From contig NZ_CP015163.1 in assembly GCF_003312875.1 (NCBI RefSeq), positions 1,240,001 to 1,304,000 on the forward strand: a stretch of DNA of 64,000 nt. The letters run 5' to 3'. The notes below the pieces were generated by a model. That model did not search any database. It had not been told where the DNA came from and worked only from the letters and a program-made list of their open reading frames with translations. Positions 8,613-17,090 of this stretch are shown here, one piece after another (positions within the stretch are counted from its first letter, which is position 1; every line of letters starts with the position of its first letter). Position numbers and translations under genes: made by a program. This DNA comes from Amycolatopsis albispora. GTDB taxonomy: Bacteria > Actinomycetota > Actinomycetes > Mycobacteriales > Pseudonocardiaceae.

Positions 8613-8651
8613 CGTGGTCTAGACCATACGCCCGGTGGTTGGCATGGTCAA
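8613..8651 (-). promoter_or_regulatory. LPMO promoter with overlapping DasR-type (dre) operator
   Basis: Reading the minus strand, TTGACC (8646-8651) and TATGGT (8623-8628) are separated by 17 bases, a good housekeeping promoter. The 12-base palindrome TGGTCTAGACCA at 8615-8626 overlaps the -10 box and matches the core of the DasR-responsive element known from streptomycetes. The start codon is about 70 bases downstream. Confidence 0.8.
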
Positions 8652-8790
8652 GAGATGTCAAAATCTTGTCTGGGTTGGTGACTTGCCGACGCAAGTAGGT
8701 TGTGTCACCGTGGAAACCCGGCTACAAAAGGCGGGTTCGGCTCCCGGTGATCCGCCGACGGCCGAATTCACAGTCCACTGTGGACCGTGA

Positions 8791-9321
8791 CTACCAGGCG
8801 TCGCCGTTGCGCCAGTCGCAGATCAGCGCGCCGGTGAGGTCGAGCGGGACGGTGCCGGGCAGCACGAAGACGCCGTCGTCGTCCTCTTCGGTGCGCCGCA
8901 CGCCATCGGGCGCGAACACCGAAGTGGGGCCCTGCCAGCGCTGCCAGCCGCGCGCGGCGTAGAAGGCGGCGCCTTCGTCACTGGCGCTCAGCGCGCCGAG
9001 TTCGTAGGCGCCGCGCGCGATGCGTTCCAGCTCGGCCATGATCGTGCCCGCGTGACCACGCCGCCGGCGATCGGCGCGGACGGCCACAGCCTCGACGTAC
9101 CCGGTGCGCAGCGCCCGTCCGCCGTGCGTGAGGCGCCGCTGCACGATCGAGCCGTGGCCGATCAGCGCGCCGTCTTCCCAGAGCATGACATGCATTCCGC
9201 CGAGCGAGTGATCCCAGTCCTCATCGGAGAAATCGCCCTCGAACACCTCGTCGAGCAGCTTGCGCACGGTGACCAGCTCGGCAGTGGTGAGGTCGGCGGT
9301 GTGGGTGATGCGGAGGGGCAA
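8791..9321 (-). CDS. aac(2')-I: Aminoglycoside 2'-N-acetyltransferase, AAC(2')-I family
   Basis: 176 residues of GNAT fold closely matching the mycobacterial AAC(2')-I proteins: HTADL at the start, then FEGDFSDEDWDHSLGGMH, IVQRRLTHGG, ALRTGYVEAVAVRADRRRRG (acetyl-CoA pyrophosphate loop), GAYELGALSASDEGA, ARGWQRWQGPTSV, and the terminal CDWRNGDAW. It acetylates the 2'-amino group of gentamicin/tobramycin-type drugs; in mycobacteria a housekeeping role is also suspected. The start is TTG 9321 with GGAG eight bases upstream. It begins three bases after the stop of a PucR-type regulator, which follows an alpha/beta hydrolase, so the three form one operon. Activity and resistance level are not predictable from sequence. 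Confidence 0.9.
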   Translation of the reverse strand: MPLRITHTADLTTAELVTVRKLLDEVFEGDFSDEDWDHSLGGMHVMLWEDGALIGHGSIVQRRLTHGGRALRTGYVEAVAVRADRRRRGHAGTIMAELERIARGAYELGALSASDEGAAFYAARGWQRWQGPTSVFAPDGVRRTEEDDDGVFVLPGTVPLDLTGALICDWRNGDAW

Positions 9322-9324
9322 GGT

Positions 9325-10278
9325 TCACTCCGGGTTGCGGTGCAGGCGCCACAGCGCGATGGCCAGTTGCAGGCGCAGCCGCCCGCGCGGGTCGCGGACC
9401 GGCCAGCCGAGCAGATGTTCCCCGTGCGCCAGGCGTTCCTGCAACGTCGAATGGTGGACCACCAGCGTGGCGGCGGCGGTGCGCAGGCTCGGGCTGCCCG
9501 CCACGGCGACCAGCGTCGGCAGCACCCACGGTGCGCTGGACCGGGCGCGGTCGAGCGCCACCACGTCCGGCGCCGGTTCGGTGTCGTGGCCGACGGCCGT
9601 GGCCAGCACGGTCAGCCCGCCCAGTTCGTCGGCGTGCACCACGCGCGGCCCCGGATCCGGCTCGGCGGCGGCGAACCGGAGCGCTGTCCTGGCTGCCGCG
9701 AGCGAACCGGGCAGGTCCAGCACGGGCACCACCGGTCCGACGCCCTGCCGCTGGTCGCCGGGGATCGGCGTGCCGGCGGACTCCACGCGGGCGCGGCCGC
9801 CGTCGAGCGCGACAGCACGCGCGGTGTCACCGAGGCAGAGCTTGCGGGCCGCGCGCAGCCGCGTCTCGGCGGGCACGGTCGCGTCCAGCACGACCTCGCG
9901 CGGGTTGCGTTCGACGGTCCGGTCGAGCACGCCGCGCACCGCCGCGACCGCGCGTTCGAGCACCATCGCGTCCACCGGACCGGCCGGGCCGGGGCGTTCC
10001 AGGTGGAGGGCCCCGCCGGAGCGGACCTCGGCCGACGGCCAGTGCGGTTCGGGCGGCGGGCCGCTGTCGAGCCGCCGCCCGTCGGGATCGACGCGGACGC
10101 GCACGCGGCGGTCCGGCACGGTCAGGCGCGCCACGCAGCCGGACAGCACCGCGGCGCCCCGCACGATCGGCTCCAGCCCCGCATGCGCATCGACCAGGCG
10201 GTCGAAGTAGGCGATCACCTTCAGCGCCGCGCCCGCGTCCGGATCGAGTGCGGACAGCCTGCCGACGAGATCCTTCAT
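9325..10278 (-). CDS. PucR-type helix-turn-helix regulator
   Basis: 317 residues. The C-terminus (about 270-312: LRTAAATLVVHHSTLQERL ... LRLQLAIALWRL) is the PucR C-terminal DNA-binding helix-turn-helix; the long N-terminal part is divergent and probably senses a ligand. It sits 7 bases behind an alpha/beta hydrolase and 3 bases ahead of the AAC(2') gene in a single minus-strand unit, and it may regulate that unit. It is not near purine genes, so the purine-control role of the namesake should not be transferred. Confidence 0.8.
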   Translation of the reverse strand: MKDLVGRLSALDPDAGAALKVIAYFDRLVDAHAGLEPIVRGAAVLSGCVARLTVPDRRVRVRVDPDGRRLDSGPPPEPHWPSAEVRSGGALHLERPGPAGPVDAMVLERAVAAVRGVLDRTVERNPREVVLDATVPAETRLRAARKLCLGDTARAVALDGGRARVESAGTPIPGDQRQGVGPVVPVLDLPGSLAAARTALRFAAAEPDPGPRVVHADELGGLTVLATAVGHDTEPAPDVVALDRARSSAPWVLPTLVAVAGSPSLRTAAATLVVHHSTLQERLAHGEHLLGWPVRDPRGRLRLQLAIALWRLHRNPE

Positions 10279-10285
10279 CCCACCA

Positions 10286-11242
10286 TCATGCGCCGAGCAC
10301 GCGCCGCAGCCACGGCAGTCGCGGCGCGCGTGCCGCCGCGGAAATGGCCGCCTGCGGGGCGAGGCCGTCGAATCCGTGGAAGCCGCCGGGCCAGACGTGC
10401 AGCTCGGCCTGGCCGCCCGCGTGCCACAGCCGCGTCGCGTAGTCGACCGCCTCGTCGCGGAAGGTCTCGGCCGAGCCGACGTCGATGAAGGCCGGGGGCA
10501 GGCCGGACAGGTCCTCGGCGCGGGCGGGCGCGGCGTAGGGGGAGACGCCGGGCGTGCCGCGGCGGTCGCCGAGCAGCGCCGTCCAGCCGGTCTCGTTGGC
10601 GGCGCTGTCCCAGATGCCGAGGCCTGTCATCTGGCGGGCCGACGTGGTGTTGTTGCGGTCGTCGAGCATCGGGCAGAGCAGCATCTGCGCGGCGAGGGCG
10701 GGGCCGCCGCGGTCGCGGGCGAGCAGCGCTGTCGCCGCCGCGAGCCCGCCGCCCGCGCTGACCCCGGCGAGCACGATCGGGCCGGTGAACTGGGCGGCCG
10801 TCCACACCAGACCGGCGTAGCAGTCCTCGACGGGCGCGGGGTGCGGGTGCTCGGGGGCGAGCCGGTAGTCGACCGAGACGACGGCGAGCCCGAGTTCGGC
10901 GGCCCACTCCAGGGCGTAGGCGAGGTCGGGGGAGCGGTGGCTGCCGAGGATCATGCCGCCGCCGTGGACGTAGTAGAGGGTGCCGGTCAGCGTGCCGGCC
11001 GGGCGGCAGACGAGCAGCCGCAGCGCCGGGCCGCCGGCGGGGCCCGGCACGGTGCGTTCCTCGAACTCGAAGGTGCCGCCCTGGCTGAGGTCGTCGTCGG
11101 ACAGTTCGCGCTCGGCGTACTCGGCACGGCGGGCGGGGATGTCGAGCGCGGCGAACCGGGACGGCATCTCCTCGCGCAGCACCTCCAGCGCCGCGGCCAA
11201 CTCGGCGTCGAACGGGGGCGGGGTGGGAACGGTGGTCGTCAT
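10286..11242 (-). CDS. Alpha/beta hydrolase of the hormone-sensitive lipase (GDXG) family
   Basis: 318 residues from ATG 11242, preceded by GGGAGAG. The oxyanion motif HGGG (YYVHGGGMILG), the DYRLAPEHP segment, the nucleophile elbow GVSAGGG and a C-terminal GFHGFDG histidine are all in place, giving a complete Ser-Asp-His esterase. Members hydrolyse short-chain esters. It is first in the operon with the PucR regulator and AAC(2'). The frame is open for a further 850 bases upstream, but that part is low-complexity and not protein-like. Confidence 0.9.
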   Translation of the reverse strand: MTTTVPTPPPFDAELAAALEVLREEMPSRFAALDIPARRAEYAERELSDDDLSQGGTFEFEERTVPGPAGGPALRLLVCRPAGTLTGTLYYVHGGGMILGSHRSPDLAYALEWAAELGLAVVSVDYRLAPEHPHPAPVEDCYAGLVWTAAQFTGPIVLAGVSAGGGLAAATALLARDRGGPALAAQMLLCPMLDDRNNTTSARQMTGLGIWDSAANETGWTALLGDRRGTPGVSPYAAPARAEDLSGLPPAFIDVGSAETFRDEAVDYATRLWHAGGQAELHVWPGGFHGFDGLAPQAAISAAARAPRLPWLRRVLGA

Positions 11243-11281
11243 CGGCTCTCCCTCGGCTCGGTTGGTGCCGCCAGTCTGGGC

Positions 11282-12166
11282 CGGACGCCCACAGCCACGC
11301 GGCGGGAATGCCCCGCCAGTTGGCGGGCAGTGCTGGGTTGAGGCCGGGTGGTGTCCAGGCCGCGGGGGCCGGCTGAGCTGGGACGGTTGGTTCGGCTCGG
11401 CTGGTTCGCCTGTGTCGCTTGGCCCGGCTCGCCCGGGGTTCGCCCGAGTCGCGACGGTTGGCCCGGCTGCACGACTCGCGTGGTGCTCCCGAGGTGGGAG
11501 GGTTCGCCCGAGTCGGGACGGCTGGCTCGGCTCGACCGGTTCGCGTGGTGCTCCCGAGCCGGGACGGTTCGCCTGGTTTGTCCGGCCGCTCGCCCCGCCC
11601 GAGACGAGCGGGCCGCTCGGCTCATGTGGCTCGCCGAGTTGCGGGCTGCCCGGCTGCTCGTGCATTCGGCTCCGGTGAGCTGCCCGGCCTGGCTGGTCGG
11701 ACCGGCTCGCGTGGTCTGCCTGGTTCACCGGGCTCGCCCGATCTGCCCGCCGGTGACTGGCTTGCCCGGCTTGGGTTGTGTGGTCAGCCCGGTTCGCCTG
11801 GCGCTTGGATTGCGTGGCCCTGCCCGGTTCGCTGGGCAGGCCCGAACTGCCCAGCGCCCGATTTGTCCAGCGCGCGCACGGTGCGGCGGGCACAGTTGAG
11901 CCGCAGCCCAGCCAGTGCTGTGGCTTGGCTGCCCGGAGCGGGGCCGTGTCAGACCTTGCCTGCCGCACTGTGCTCGCGCCCGTCATCGCGGCCCTGCCCG
12001 CCGTGACAGGACCTGCTGCGGCGCCGCCCGGCGCGGCCGAGCCCTCGCTGCGGCCGAAGAAGCCGTGGCGCGCCACAGGACTGCCGCGGCCGGGCACTGG
12101 CGCGGGCGGAGTCCGTTGTGGACTCCGGCGGAGTGGGGCCGGTCCGGCGGCGCTGTCCCGGCGGGG
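11282..12166. other. Gene-less stretch with degenerate ~65-bp repeats
   Basis: No convincing gene on either strand for about 885 bases. From 11390 to about 11600 the sequence is built of degenerate repeats: TCGCGTGGTGCTCCCGAG occurs at 11476-11493 and again at 11541-11558, and GGTTCGCCCGAGTCG-type blocks recur near 11438 and 11501, giving a period near 63-65 bases. Further right the pattern decays into G/T-skewed runs of GGCTCG and GGTTCG. Long open frames exist only because stop codons are rare in such composition. Confidence 0.65.
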
Positions 12167-13135
12167 TTAGGGGCGAGCGGCTGCGGCGACGGCGGCGGCA
12201 TCGGCGATGGCTTGTTCCTCCTTTCCGACCGGGATCAGGACCACGGAGTCGGCACCCGCCCCGTGGAGCGAGCGCACTTGTTCCACGCAGCGTGTCCGGT
12301 CCCCGGAGATGCTGAGGCGGTCCACCCATTCCGGCGGCAGTTCGGCGGCCAGGTCCGCCTTCTGCTCGATCAGCGACAGCAAATCCCCGGCGAAGGGCAG
12401 GGGCCGGATGTGCGGGGCGGTCGACTCCCGCAGGCAGCCCACCACCCACGGCCGCACCCGCTCGCGCGCCCGCGCGGGGTCGTCGTCCAGGCTGAACCAG
12501 TTGTACGCCACGATCGAATGCCGCTCCGGCGCCCCCGGCTCGGCCGCGCCCTCGGTGATGCTCGCCAGCGCCGCGCGCACGTATTCCGGGCTGGACGGCT
12601 CGGCGAGAATGGTGCCGTCCGCCGCCGCGCCGGAGACTGCCAGGGAGCGCGGCCCCCGCACGCCGCTGTACACCGGCGGGACCACCTCCGGCGGGAACTC
12701 CAGCCGCACGTCGTCCAGCTGGACGTGCTTGCCCTGCACGGAAACCCGCTCCCCGGCCAGCAGCCCGCGCACGGTGGTCAGCGTCTCCCGCAGCGCGGCC
12801 AGCGGCGACGGCGGGTACGCGCCGATCTGCCGCATCCACGACGGCACCCCGTGCCCGAACCCGGCGATCAGCCTGCCCGGATGCAGTCCGGCGAGCGTGG
12901 CCAGCTCCATCGCCGCGATCGCCGGGTTCCGCGCCACCGTCGGCAGCACGCCGATGCCGATGGTGATCCGCTCGGTCGCGGCCAGCGCGGTGGCCGCGGT
13001 GGCCACGCCACCGGTGTAGAAGCAGTCCTCGACCACCCAAACCTCGTCGAGACCGGCTTCCTCGGCCTGCCGCACCAGGCCGACCAGCCGTGCCGGTGGC
13101 AACCGGCACGGGATCATCACGCCAACACGATTCAT
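12167..13135 (-). CDS. LLM-class flavin (F420/FMN)-dependent oxidoreductase
   Basis: 322 residues of the bacterial-luciferase-like TIM-barrel family: NRVGVMIPCRLPPARLV at the start, EEAGLDEVWVVED, the GIGVLPTVARNP loop and GRLIAGFGHG are typical of actinobacterial F420-dependent reductases/dehydrogenases. The substrate is not predictable. The ATG at 13135 has no Shine-Dalgarno sequence; instead TAGGGT lies exactly 7 bases before it, so the mRNA is probably leaderless. It follows the GlcD-type oxidase on the same strand, and the -10 box shares that gene's stop codon. Confidence 0.88.
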   Translation of the reverse strand: MNRVGVMIPCRLPPARLVGLVRQAEEAGLDEVWVVEDCFYTGGVATAATALAATERITIGIGVLPTVARNPAIAAMELATLAGLHPGRLIAGFGHGVPSWMRQIGAYPPSPLAALRETLTTVRGLLAGERVSVQGKHVQLDDVRLEFPPEVVPPVYSGVRGPRSLAVSGAAADGTILAEPSSPEYVRAALASITEGAAEPGAPERHSIVAYNWFSLDDDPARARERVRPWVVGCLRESTAPHIRPLPFAGDLLSLIEQKADLAAELPPEWVDRLSISGDRTRCVEQVRSLHGAGADSVVLIPVGKEEQAIADAAAVAAAARP

Positions 13136-13142
13136 GCCGGGG

Positions 13143-13148
13143 ACCCTA
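13143..13148 (-). promoter_or_regulatory. Probable -10 box of a leaderless transcript
   Basis: TAGGGT on the minus strand, 7 bases before the ATG at 13135. The first three bases are the TAG stop codon of the upstream oxidase. The spacing is the one expected when transcription starts at the ATG; no clear -35 box was identified. Confidence 0.45.
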
Positions 13149-14522
13149 GCCGCCCCCACCGACAGTCCGGGTGAAAACGCGGCCCGGGTTGAGGATGCCG
13201 CGCGGGTCGAGGCTTTCCTTCAACCGCCGGTGCGTCCACAGCGCCGCCTCGTCCAGCTCGCGGGCCAGCCAATCCCGTTTGAGCACACCGACTCCGTGCT
13301 CCCCGGTGATCGTGCCGCCCAGCCGCAACCCCAGGTCCATCACCGCGGCGAACGCGGCCTGCGCGGCCTCGACCTGCGCCGGGTCCTTGTCGTCGAAGAT
13401 GACCGAAGGGTGCATGTTCCCGTCCCCCGCGTGGCCCGCGCAGGTGATGCGCACCCCGTGCTCGGCGGCGATCTCGTCCAGCCCGTCGACCAGGTCGGCG
13501 AGCCGTCCGCGCGGCACGCACACGTCGTCGACGAGGCTGGTGCCGAGCGCTTCGTGGGCCGGGCCGACCAGCCGCCGTGCCTGCATCAGCAGCTCGCCCT
13601 CGGCCGGATCGTCGGCCACCACCACCTCACCGGCCTTGCAGTCGAGCGCGGCCCGTTCGAACGCGGCCAGTTCCTCCGCGGCCGCCGCCCCCGCGTCCGA
13701 CTGGGCGATCAGCACGCCACCGACGTCCGGCGGGAAACCCAGCTCCACCAAGGCGGAAACGGCCCGGACGGTCTCGGCGTCCATGAACTCCAGCACCGAC
13801 GGCCGGTGCCCCTCACCGAGGTACGCCGCGACGGCGCGGCAGGCGTCTGCCGGGCCGGGGAAGAACGCGACCGCGGTGAGCGGGCGCCGCGTGGCGGGCC
13901 GCAGCGCGAGCGTCACCTCGGTGATCACCCCGAGCGTGCCCTCCGAACCGACGAACAGGCTGGTCAGGTCGTACCCGGCGACGCCCTTCGCGGTGCGGCG
14001 CCCGGTTCGCATCACGCGCCCGTCGGCCAGCACCACCTCGAGCCCGCGCACGAAGTCGCCGGTGACCCCGTACTTCACGCAGCACATGCCACCGGCGTTG
14101 GTGGCCACGTTCCCGCCGATCGTGGAGATCTCCATCGACCCCGGATCGGGCGGGTAGTACAGCCCCTGCTCGGCCACCGCCGCGGCGAGCCTGCCGTTGA
14201 GCACGCCGGGCCGGACCACCGCCAGCTGCTCGGCCACGTCGATCTCGACGATCTCGTCCATCTTCTCCAGGCACAGCAGCACGCAGCCGTCGAGCGCGTT
14301 CGCCGCCCCGGACAACCCGGTCCGCGCTCCCTGCGGCACCACCGGCACCCCGTGCTCGTGCGCCCACCGCAGCGCCGTCGAGACCTCCTCGGTGCTCCGC
14401 GCGCGGACCAGCACCGCCGGCGTCCCGCTGGGGCAGAACGAGGCGCGGTCGTGGCGGTAGGCGGCGAGGACGTCGGGATCGTCGACCGCCGAAGCGGGCA
14501 GGAGCTGGACCAGCGGGTGCAC
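13146..14522 (-). CDS. FAD-linked oxidase, GlcD/D-lactate dehydrogenase type
   Basis: 458 residues. The N-terminal PCMH-type FAD domain has VPVVPQGARTGLSGAA, PPDPGSMEISTIGGN, NAGGMCCVKYG and GSEGTLGVITE; the C-terminal cap has GHAGDGNMHP and ends GILNPGRVF. These enzymes oxidise 2-hydroxy acids such as glycolate or lactate. No GlcE/GlcF subunits are adjacent, so a single-subunit D-2-hydroxyacid dehydrogenase is more likely than glycolate oxidase. GTG 14522 is chosen because GGAGG lies 5 bases upstream; an ATG at 14564 would add 14 residues without support. Confidence 0.9.
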   Translation of the reverse strand: MHPLVQLLPASAVDDPDVLAAYRHDRASFCPSGTPAVLVRARSTEEVSTALRWAHEHGVPVVPQGARTGLSGAANALDGCVLLCLEKMDEIVEIDVAEQLAVVRPGVLNGRLAAAVAEQGLYYPPDPGSMEISTIGGNVATNAGGMCCVKYGVTGDFVRGLEVVLADGRVMRTGRRTAKGVAGYDLTSLFVGSEGTLGVITEVTLALRPATRRPLTAVAFFPGPADACRAVAAYLGEGHRPSVLEFMDAETVRAVSALVELGFPPDVGGVLIAQSDAGAAAAEELAAFERAALDCKAGEVVVADDPAEGELLMQARRLVGPAHEALGTSLVDDVCVPRGRLADLVDGLDEIAAEHGVRITCAGHAGDGNMHPSVIFDDKDPAQVEAAQAAFAAVMDLGLRLGGTITGEHGVGVLKRDWLARELDEAALWTHRRLKESLDPRGILNPGRVFTRTVGGGG

Positions 14523-14623
14523 GGGACCTCCAACAGCGGTGCGGGGCTTTCCATTGTCCGGCAAGGCCCGTCAATTCCTTGCCGAGCACGTCCCCGCGGC
14601 GCTACATTGCCTTCATGACCGCG

Positions 14624-14647
14624 TGACCAGATTCGTTCTTCTGGTCA
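14624..14647. promoter_or_regulatory. Putative TetR operator upstream of 14664
   Basis: TGACCAGA (14624-14631) and TCTGGTCA (14640-14647) form a perfect 8-8-8 inverted repeat. It lies 16 bases before the TetR start and just downstream of a TACATT -10-like box (14603-14608), the usual place for autorepression. Confidence 0.7.
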
Positions 14648-14663
14648 AAACTTAGGGGCTGAC

Positions 14664-15338
14664 GTGCGAGGACGGGCAGATCGGATTCTGGACGCGGCGG
14701 CCGCGCTGCTGTTGCGGCACGGCTACCGGAAGCTGACCATCGGCGACATCGCCGAGCGGGCCGGCGTCGGCAAGGGCACGGTGTACCTGCACTGGCGGGC
14801 CAAGCACGAGTTGTTCGAGGCGCTGCTGATGCGGGAGTCGATCGCGCTGGTCGACGAGCTGCTCGACGAGCTGCGGGCCGATCCGGCCGTCATCGCACCG
14901 CACCGGATCTTCCCTCGCGCGTTCGAGCTGACCGCCCGCCGCCCGCTGGTCGCCGCGCTGATCACCGGCGACACCGACCTGCTCGGCAAGCTGGCCTCCG
15001 ACAGCAACCTGCGCAGCTACAAGCTGCTCGCCAACGACCGCGGTTACCAGGTGCTGGTGCGCAACGGCCTGCTGCGCGGCGACCTGCCGAGCGTCCAGTA
15101 CGCCCTGCAGGCCGTCATCACCGGCTTCTACTTCTACGACTCGCTGGACCCGGTGACCGGCGCGCGCCTGGACCAGGGCACCAAGTCGCAGCTGCTGGCG
15201 CACACCATCCAGCAGGCGTTCGAGTGCGCCGAACCCGGCAGGCTCGAACCCGCCGCCGCCGAGTTCATCGCGCTGATGGAAGAGCTCGCCGACAACTACC
15301 GGAAGTCGATCTACTCGAGCGACCCGGGGACCGGCTGA
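14664..15338 (+). CDS. TetR-family regulator upstream of a P450
   Basis: 224 residues from GTG 14664 with AGGGG upstream. The N-terminal DNA-binding domain (residues 1-50) reads ILDAAAALLLRHGYRKLTI then DIAERAGVGKGTVYLHW, a textbook TetR helix-turn-helix. The ligand domain is of the TetR_C type with no assignable effector. The P450 gene begins 31 bases after its stop, so they are likely cotranscribed, and the inverted repeat at 14624-14647 is its probable operator. Confidence 0.92.
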   Translation: MRGRADRILDAAAALLLRHGYRKLTIGDIAERAGVGKGTVYLHWRAKHELFEALLMRESIALVDELLDELRADPAVIAPHRIFPRAFELTARRPLVAALITGDTDLLGKLASDSNLRSYKLLANDRGYQVLVRNGLLRGDLPSVQYALQAVITGFYFYDSLDPVTGARLDQGTKSQLLAHTIQQAFECAEPGRLEPAAAEFIALMEELADNYRKSIYSSDPGTG

Positions 15339-15369
15339 GGAAAACCACCACCACAGAAGGGGATCTGCC

Positions 15370-16572
15370 ATGACCGGGACCAAGGACCCCACCACGCTCG
15401 CGCAGCGCTGGGGGCTCAACCCCGAGCAGTTCTGGCTGCGGGGCGAGCTGCCGGAGCGCTCGGTGGCCTACGACCCGAAATCGGGCATGTGGAACGTCTA
15501 CACCTACCGCGACGTGGTGCGCGTGCTCAGCGATCCGGCGACCTACTCGTCGGACACCTCGCGGCTGCTGCCGGAGCGCAAGGAGTTCACCGAGGGCAGC
15601 ATCATCTCGCTGGACCCGCCGCTGCACCAGAAGCTGCGGAAGCTGGTCAGCCACGCGTTCACACCGAAGGTGATCGCCGATCTCGAACCGCGCATCGCCG
15701 AGCTGACCCACGAACTGCTCGACCAGGCCGAAGGCGACCGGATCGACCTGGTCTCCGGGCTGGCCTACCCGCTGCCGGTGATCGTGATCGCCGAACTGCT
15801 CGGCGTGCCCGCCGAGGACCGGAACCTGTTCAAGGACTGGGTGGACAAGATGCTGGAGCGCTCCGGCCAGTTCTCCCTGAACGACTCGCCCGAAGAGCGC
15901 GACAAGATGATGGAAGCCGCCATGGAGCAGCTGGACCAGCTGATCGCCTACCTCGGCGAGCACGCGGCCGAGCGGCGGCGGCAACCCCGCGAGGACCTGC
16001 TGACCAAGCTGGTCGAGGCCGAGGTGGACGGGGTCCGGCTGACCGATCGCGAGGTGGTCAACTTCGCGAACGTGCTGCTCATCGCCGGGCACATCACCAC
16101 CACCATGCTGCTCGGCAACACCGTGCTGTGCCTGGACGAGTACCCGGACCAGAAGGCGAAGGTGCTGGCCGACCGCGAGCTGGTGCCCGGCGCGATCGAG
16201 GAGTCGCTGCGCTTCCTCAGCCCGTTCGCCACCACCGCGCGGGTCACCAACACCGACGTGGAACTGGGCAACACCGTGATCGAGGCCGACCAGATGGTGC
16301 TGGTGTGGCTGGCCGCGGCCAACCGGGATCCGGAGCACTTCACCGATCCCGGCGTGTTCGACGTGACCCGCGAGCCCAACACGCAGATCGCCTTCGGCCG
16401 CGGCATCCACTTCTGCCTCGGCGCGCCGCTGGCCCGGCTGGAGGGCCGGGTGGCGCTGAACATCCTGCTCGACCGGTTCCCCGGCCTGCGCACCGATCCG
16501 GCCGAGGCGCCGGAGTTCCTGCCGCAGCCGACGATGACCGGAGTGCGGCGGCTTCCGTTGGTACTCAGGTAA
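15370..16572 (+). CDS. Cytochrome P450
   Basis: 400 residues, typical for a soluble actinobacterial P450. The I-helix reads AGHITTT (the acid usually before the Thr is Ile here, a variant also seen in macrolide-type P450s), the K-helix ExxR is EESLR, and the haem loop FGRGIHFCLGAPLAR supplies the thiolate. AAGGGGAT precedes the ATG. Substrate unknown: no biosynthetic genes, ferredoxin or reductase flank it. Cotranscription with the TetR regulator suggests inducible oxidation of a xenobiotic or endogenous small molecule. Confidence 0.95.
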   Translation: MTGTKDPTTLAQRWGLNPEQFWLRGELPERSVAYDPKSGMWNVYTYRDVVRVLSDPATYSSDTSRLLPERKEFTEGSIISLDPPLHQKLRKLVSHAFTPKVIADLEPRIAELTHELLDQAEGDRIDLVSGLAYPLPVIVIAELLGVPAEDRNLFKDWVDKMLERSGQFSLNDSPEERDKMMEAAMEQLDQLIAYLGEHAAERRRQPREDLLTKLVEAEVDGVRLTDREVVNFANVLLIAGHITTTMLLGNTVLCLDEYPDQKAKVLADRELVPGAIEESLRFLSPFATTARVTNTDVELGNTVIEADQMVLVWLAAANRDPEHFTDPGVFDVTREPNTQIAFGRGIHFCLGAPLARLEGRVALNILLDRFPGLRTDPAEAPEFLPQPTMTGVRRLPLVLR

Positions 16573-16581
16573 TTCTGAGCG

Positions 16582-17040
16582 TCAGCGGGTGCGGCGCACG
16601 CTCCACTGGAAGGTGCCGGAGCAGACCGCGGTGCCGTCCTCGCCGGTGATTTCGGCGGTGGTGGCCAGGCGGATCTTGTCCGTGGTACCGCCGAACAGGG
16701 AACGCGCCAGTGCGGTGGCCGGCTCGTCGAGCACGCAGCCGGCCACCAGCTTTCCCTTGGCGGGGGCCAGGAAACGCAGGTCCGCGGCGAAGCCGAGCGG
16801 GACGACGCCGTCGAATTCGGCTTCGCTGTGCGCGGTCGCGATCAGCGCGGCGAGCCCGGCGGCGTCGAGCAGCGCGACCAGCCCGCTCGAATGCATCGTG
16901 CCGATGACGTTGGCGAAGTCCGGCGCCGGGCCCGCGGTGACCTCCGCGGCCCCGTCGGCGGCACGCAGCACACGCAGGCCGAGCGTCTTGTTGGCCGGGA
17001 TCGGCTCGAGCAGGCGGACGGCCAGTCCGGTGAGGTCCAC
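16582..17040 (-). CDS. DUF4442 / hotdog-fold thioesterase-like protein
   Basis: 152 residues from GTG 17040 with AGGAAGAA upstream. The pattern NVIGTMHSSGLVALLDAAG followed by a beta-rich second half (FLAPAKGKLVAGCVL, TAEITGEDGTAVCSG) is that of the PaaI-like/DUF4442 hotdog thioesterases, in which an Asn/His near the first helix orients a thioester. It converges on the P450 with a 9-base gap. An acyl-CoA substrate is expected from the fold but not identified. Confidence 0.75.
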   Translation of the reverse strand: MDLTGLAVRLLEPIPANKTLGLRVLRAADGAAEVTAGPAPDFANVIGTMHSSGLVALLDAAGLAALIATAHSEAEFDGVVPLGFAADLRFLAPAKGKLVAGCVLDEPATALARSLFGGTTDKIRLATTAEITGEDGTAVCSGTFQWSVRRTR

Positions 17041-17090
17041 CGGTTCTTCCTACGCGCACGGCTTGTCCGCCGGGCGAACGGGACGTGAAC

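Noticed and set aside
8773..8785. GTCCACTGTGGAC as terminator of the AAC(2') gene
   Set aside because: Only a 6-bp stem with a one-base loop, too short to claim; may be an operator or chance.
9325..10278. A purine-control role for this PucR-like gene
   Set aside because: It is not near purine genes; the purine operon has its own PucR at 29702.
11243..12097. Long open frame on the minus strand upstream of the alpha/beta hydrolase
   Set aside because: Low-complexity Pro/Ser/Gln-rich text over degenerate repeats; a clear start and ribosome binding site exist at 11242.
14664..16572. P450-centred biosynthetic gene cluster
   Set aside because: Only a TetR, P450 and unrelated neighbours are present; no synthase, ferredoxin or tailoring genes.
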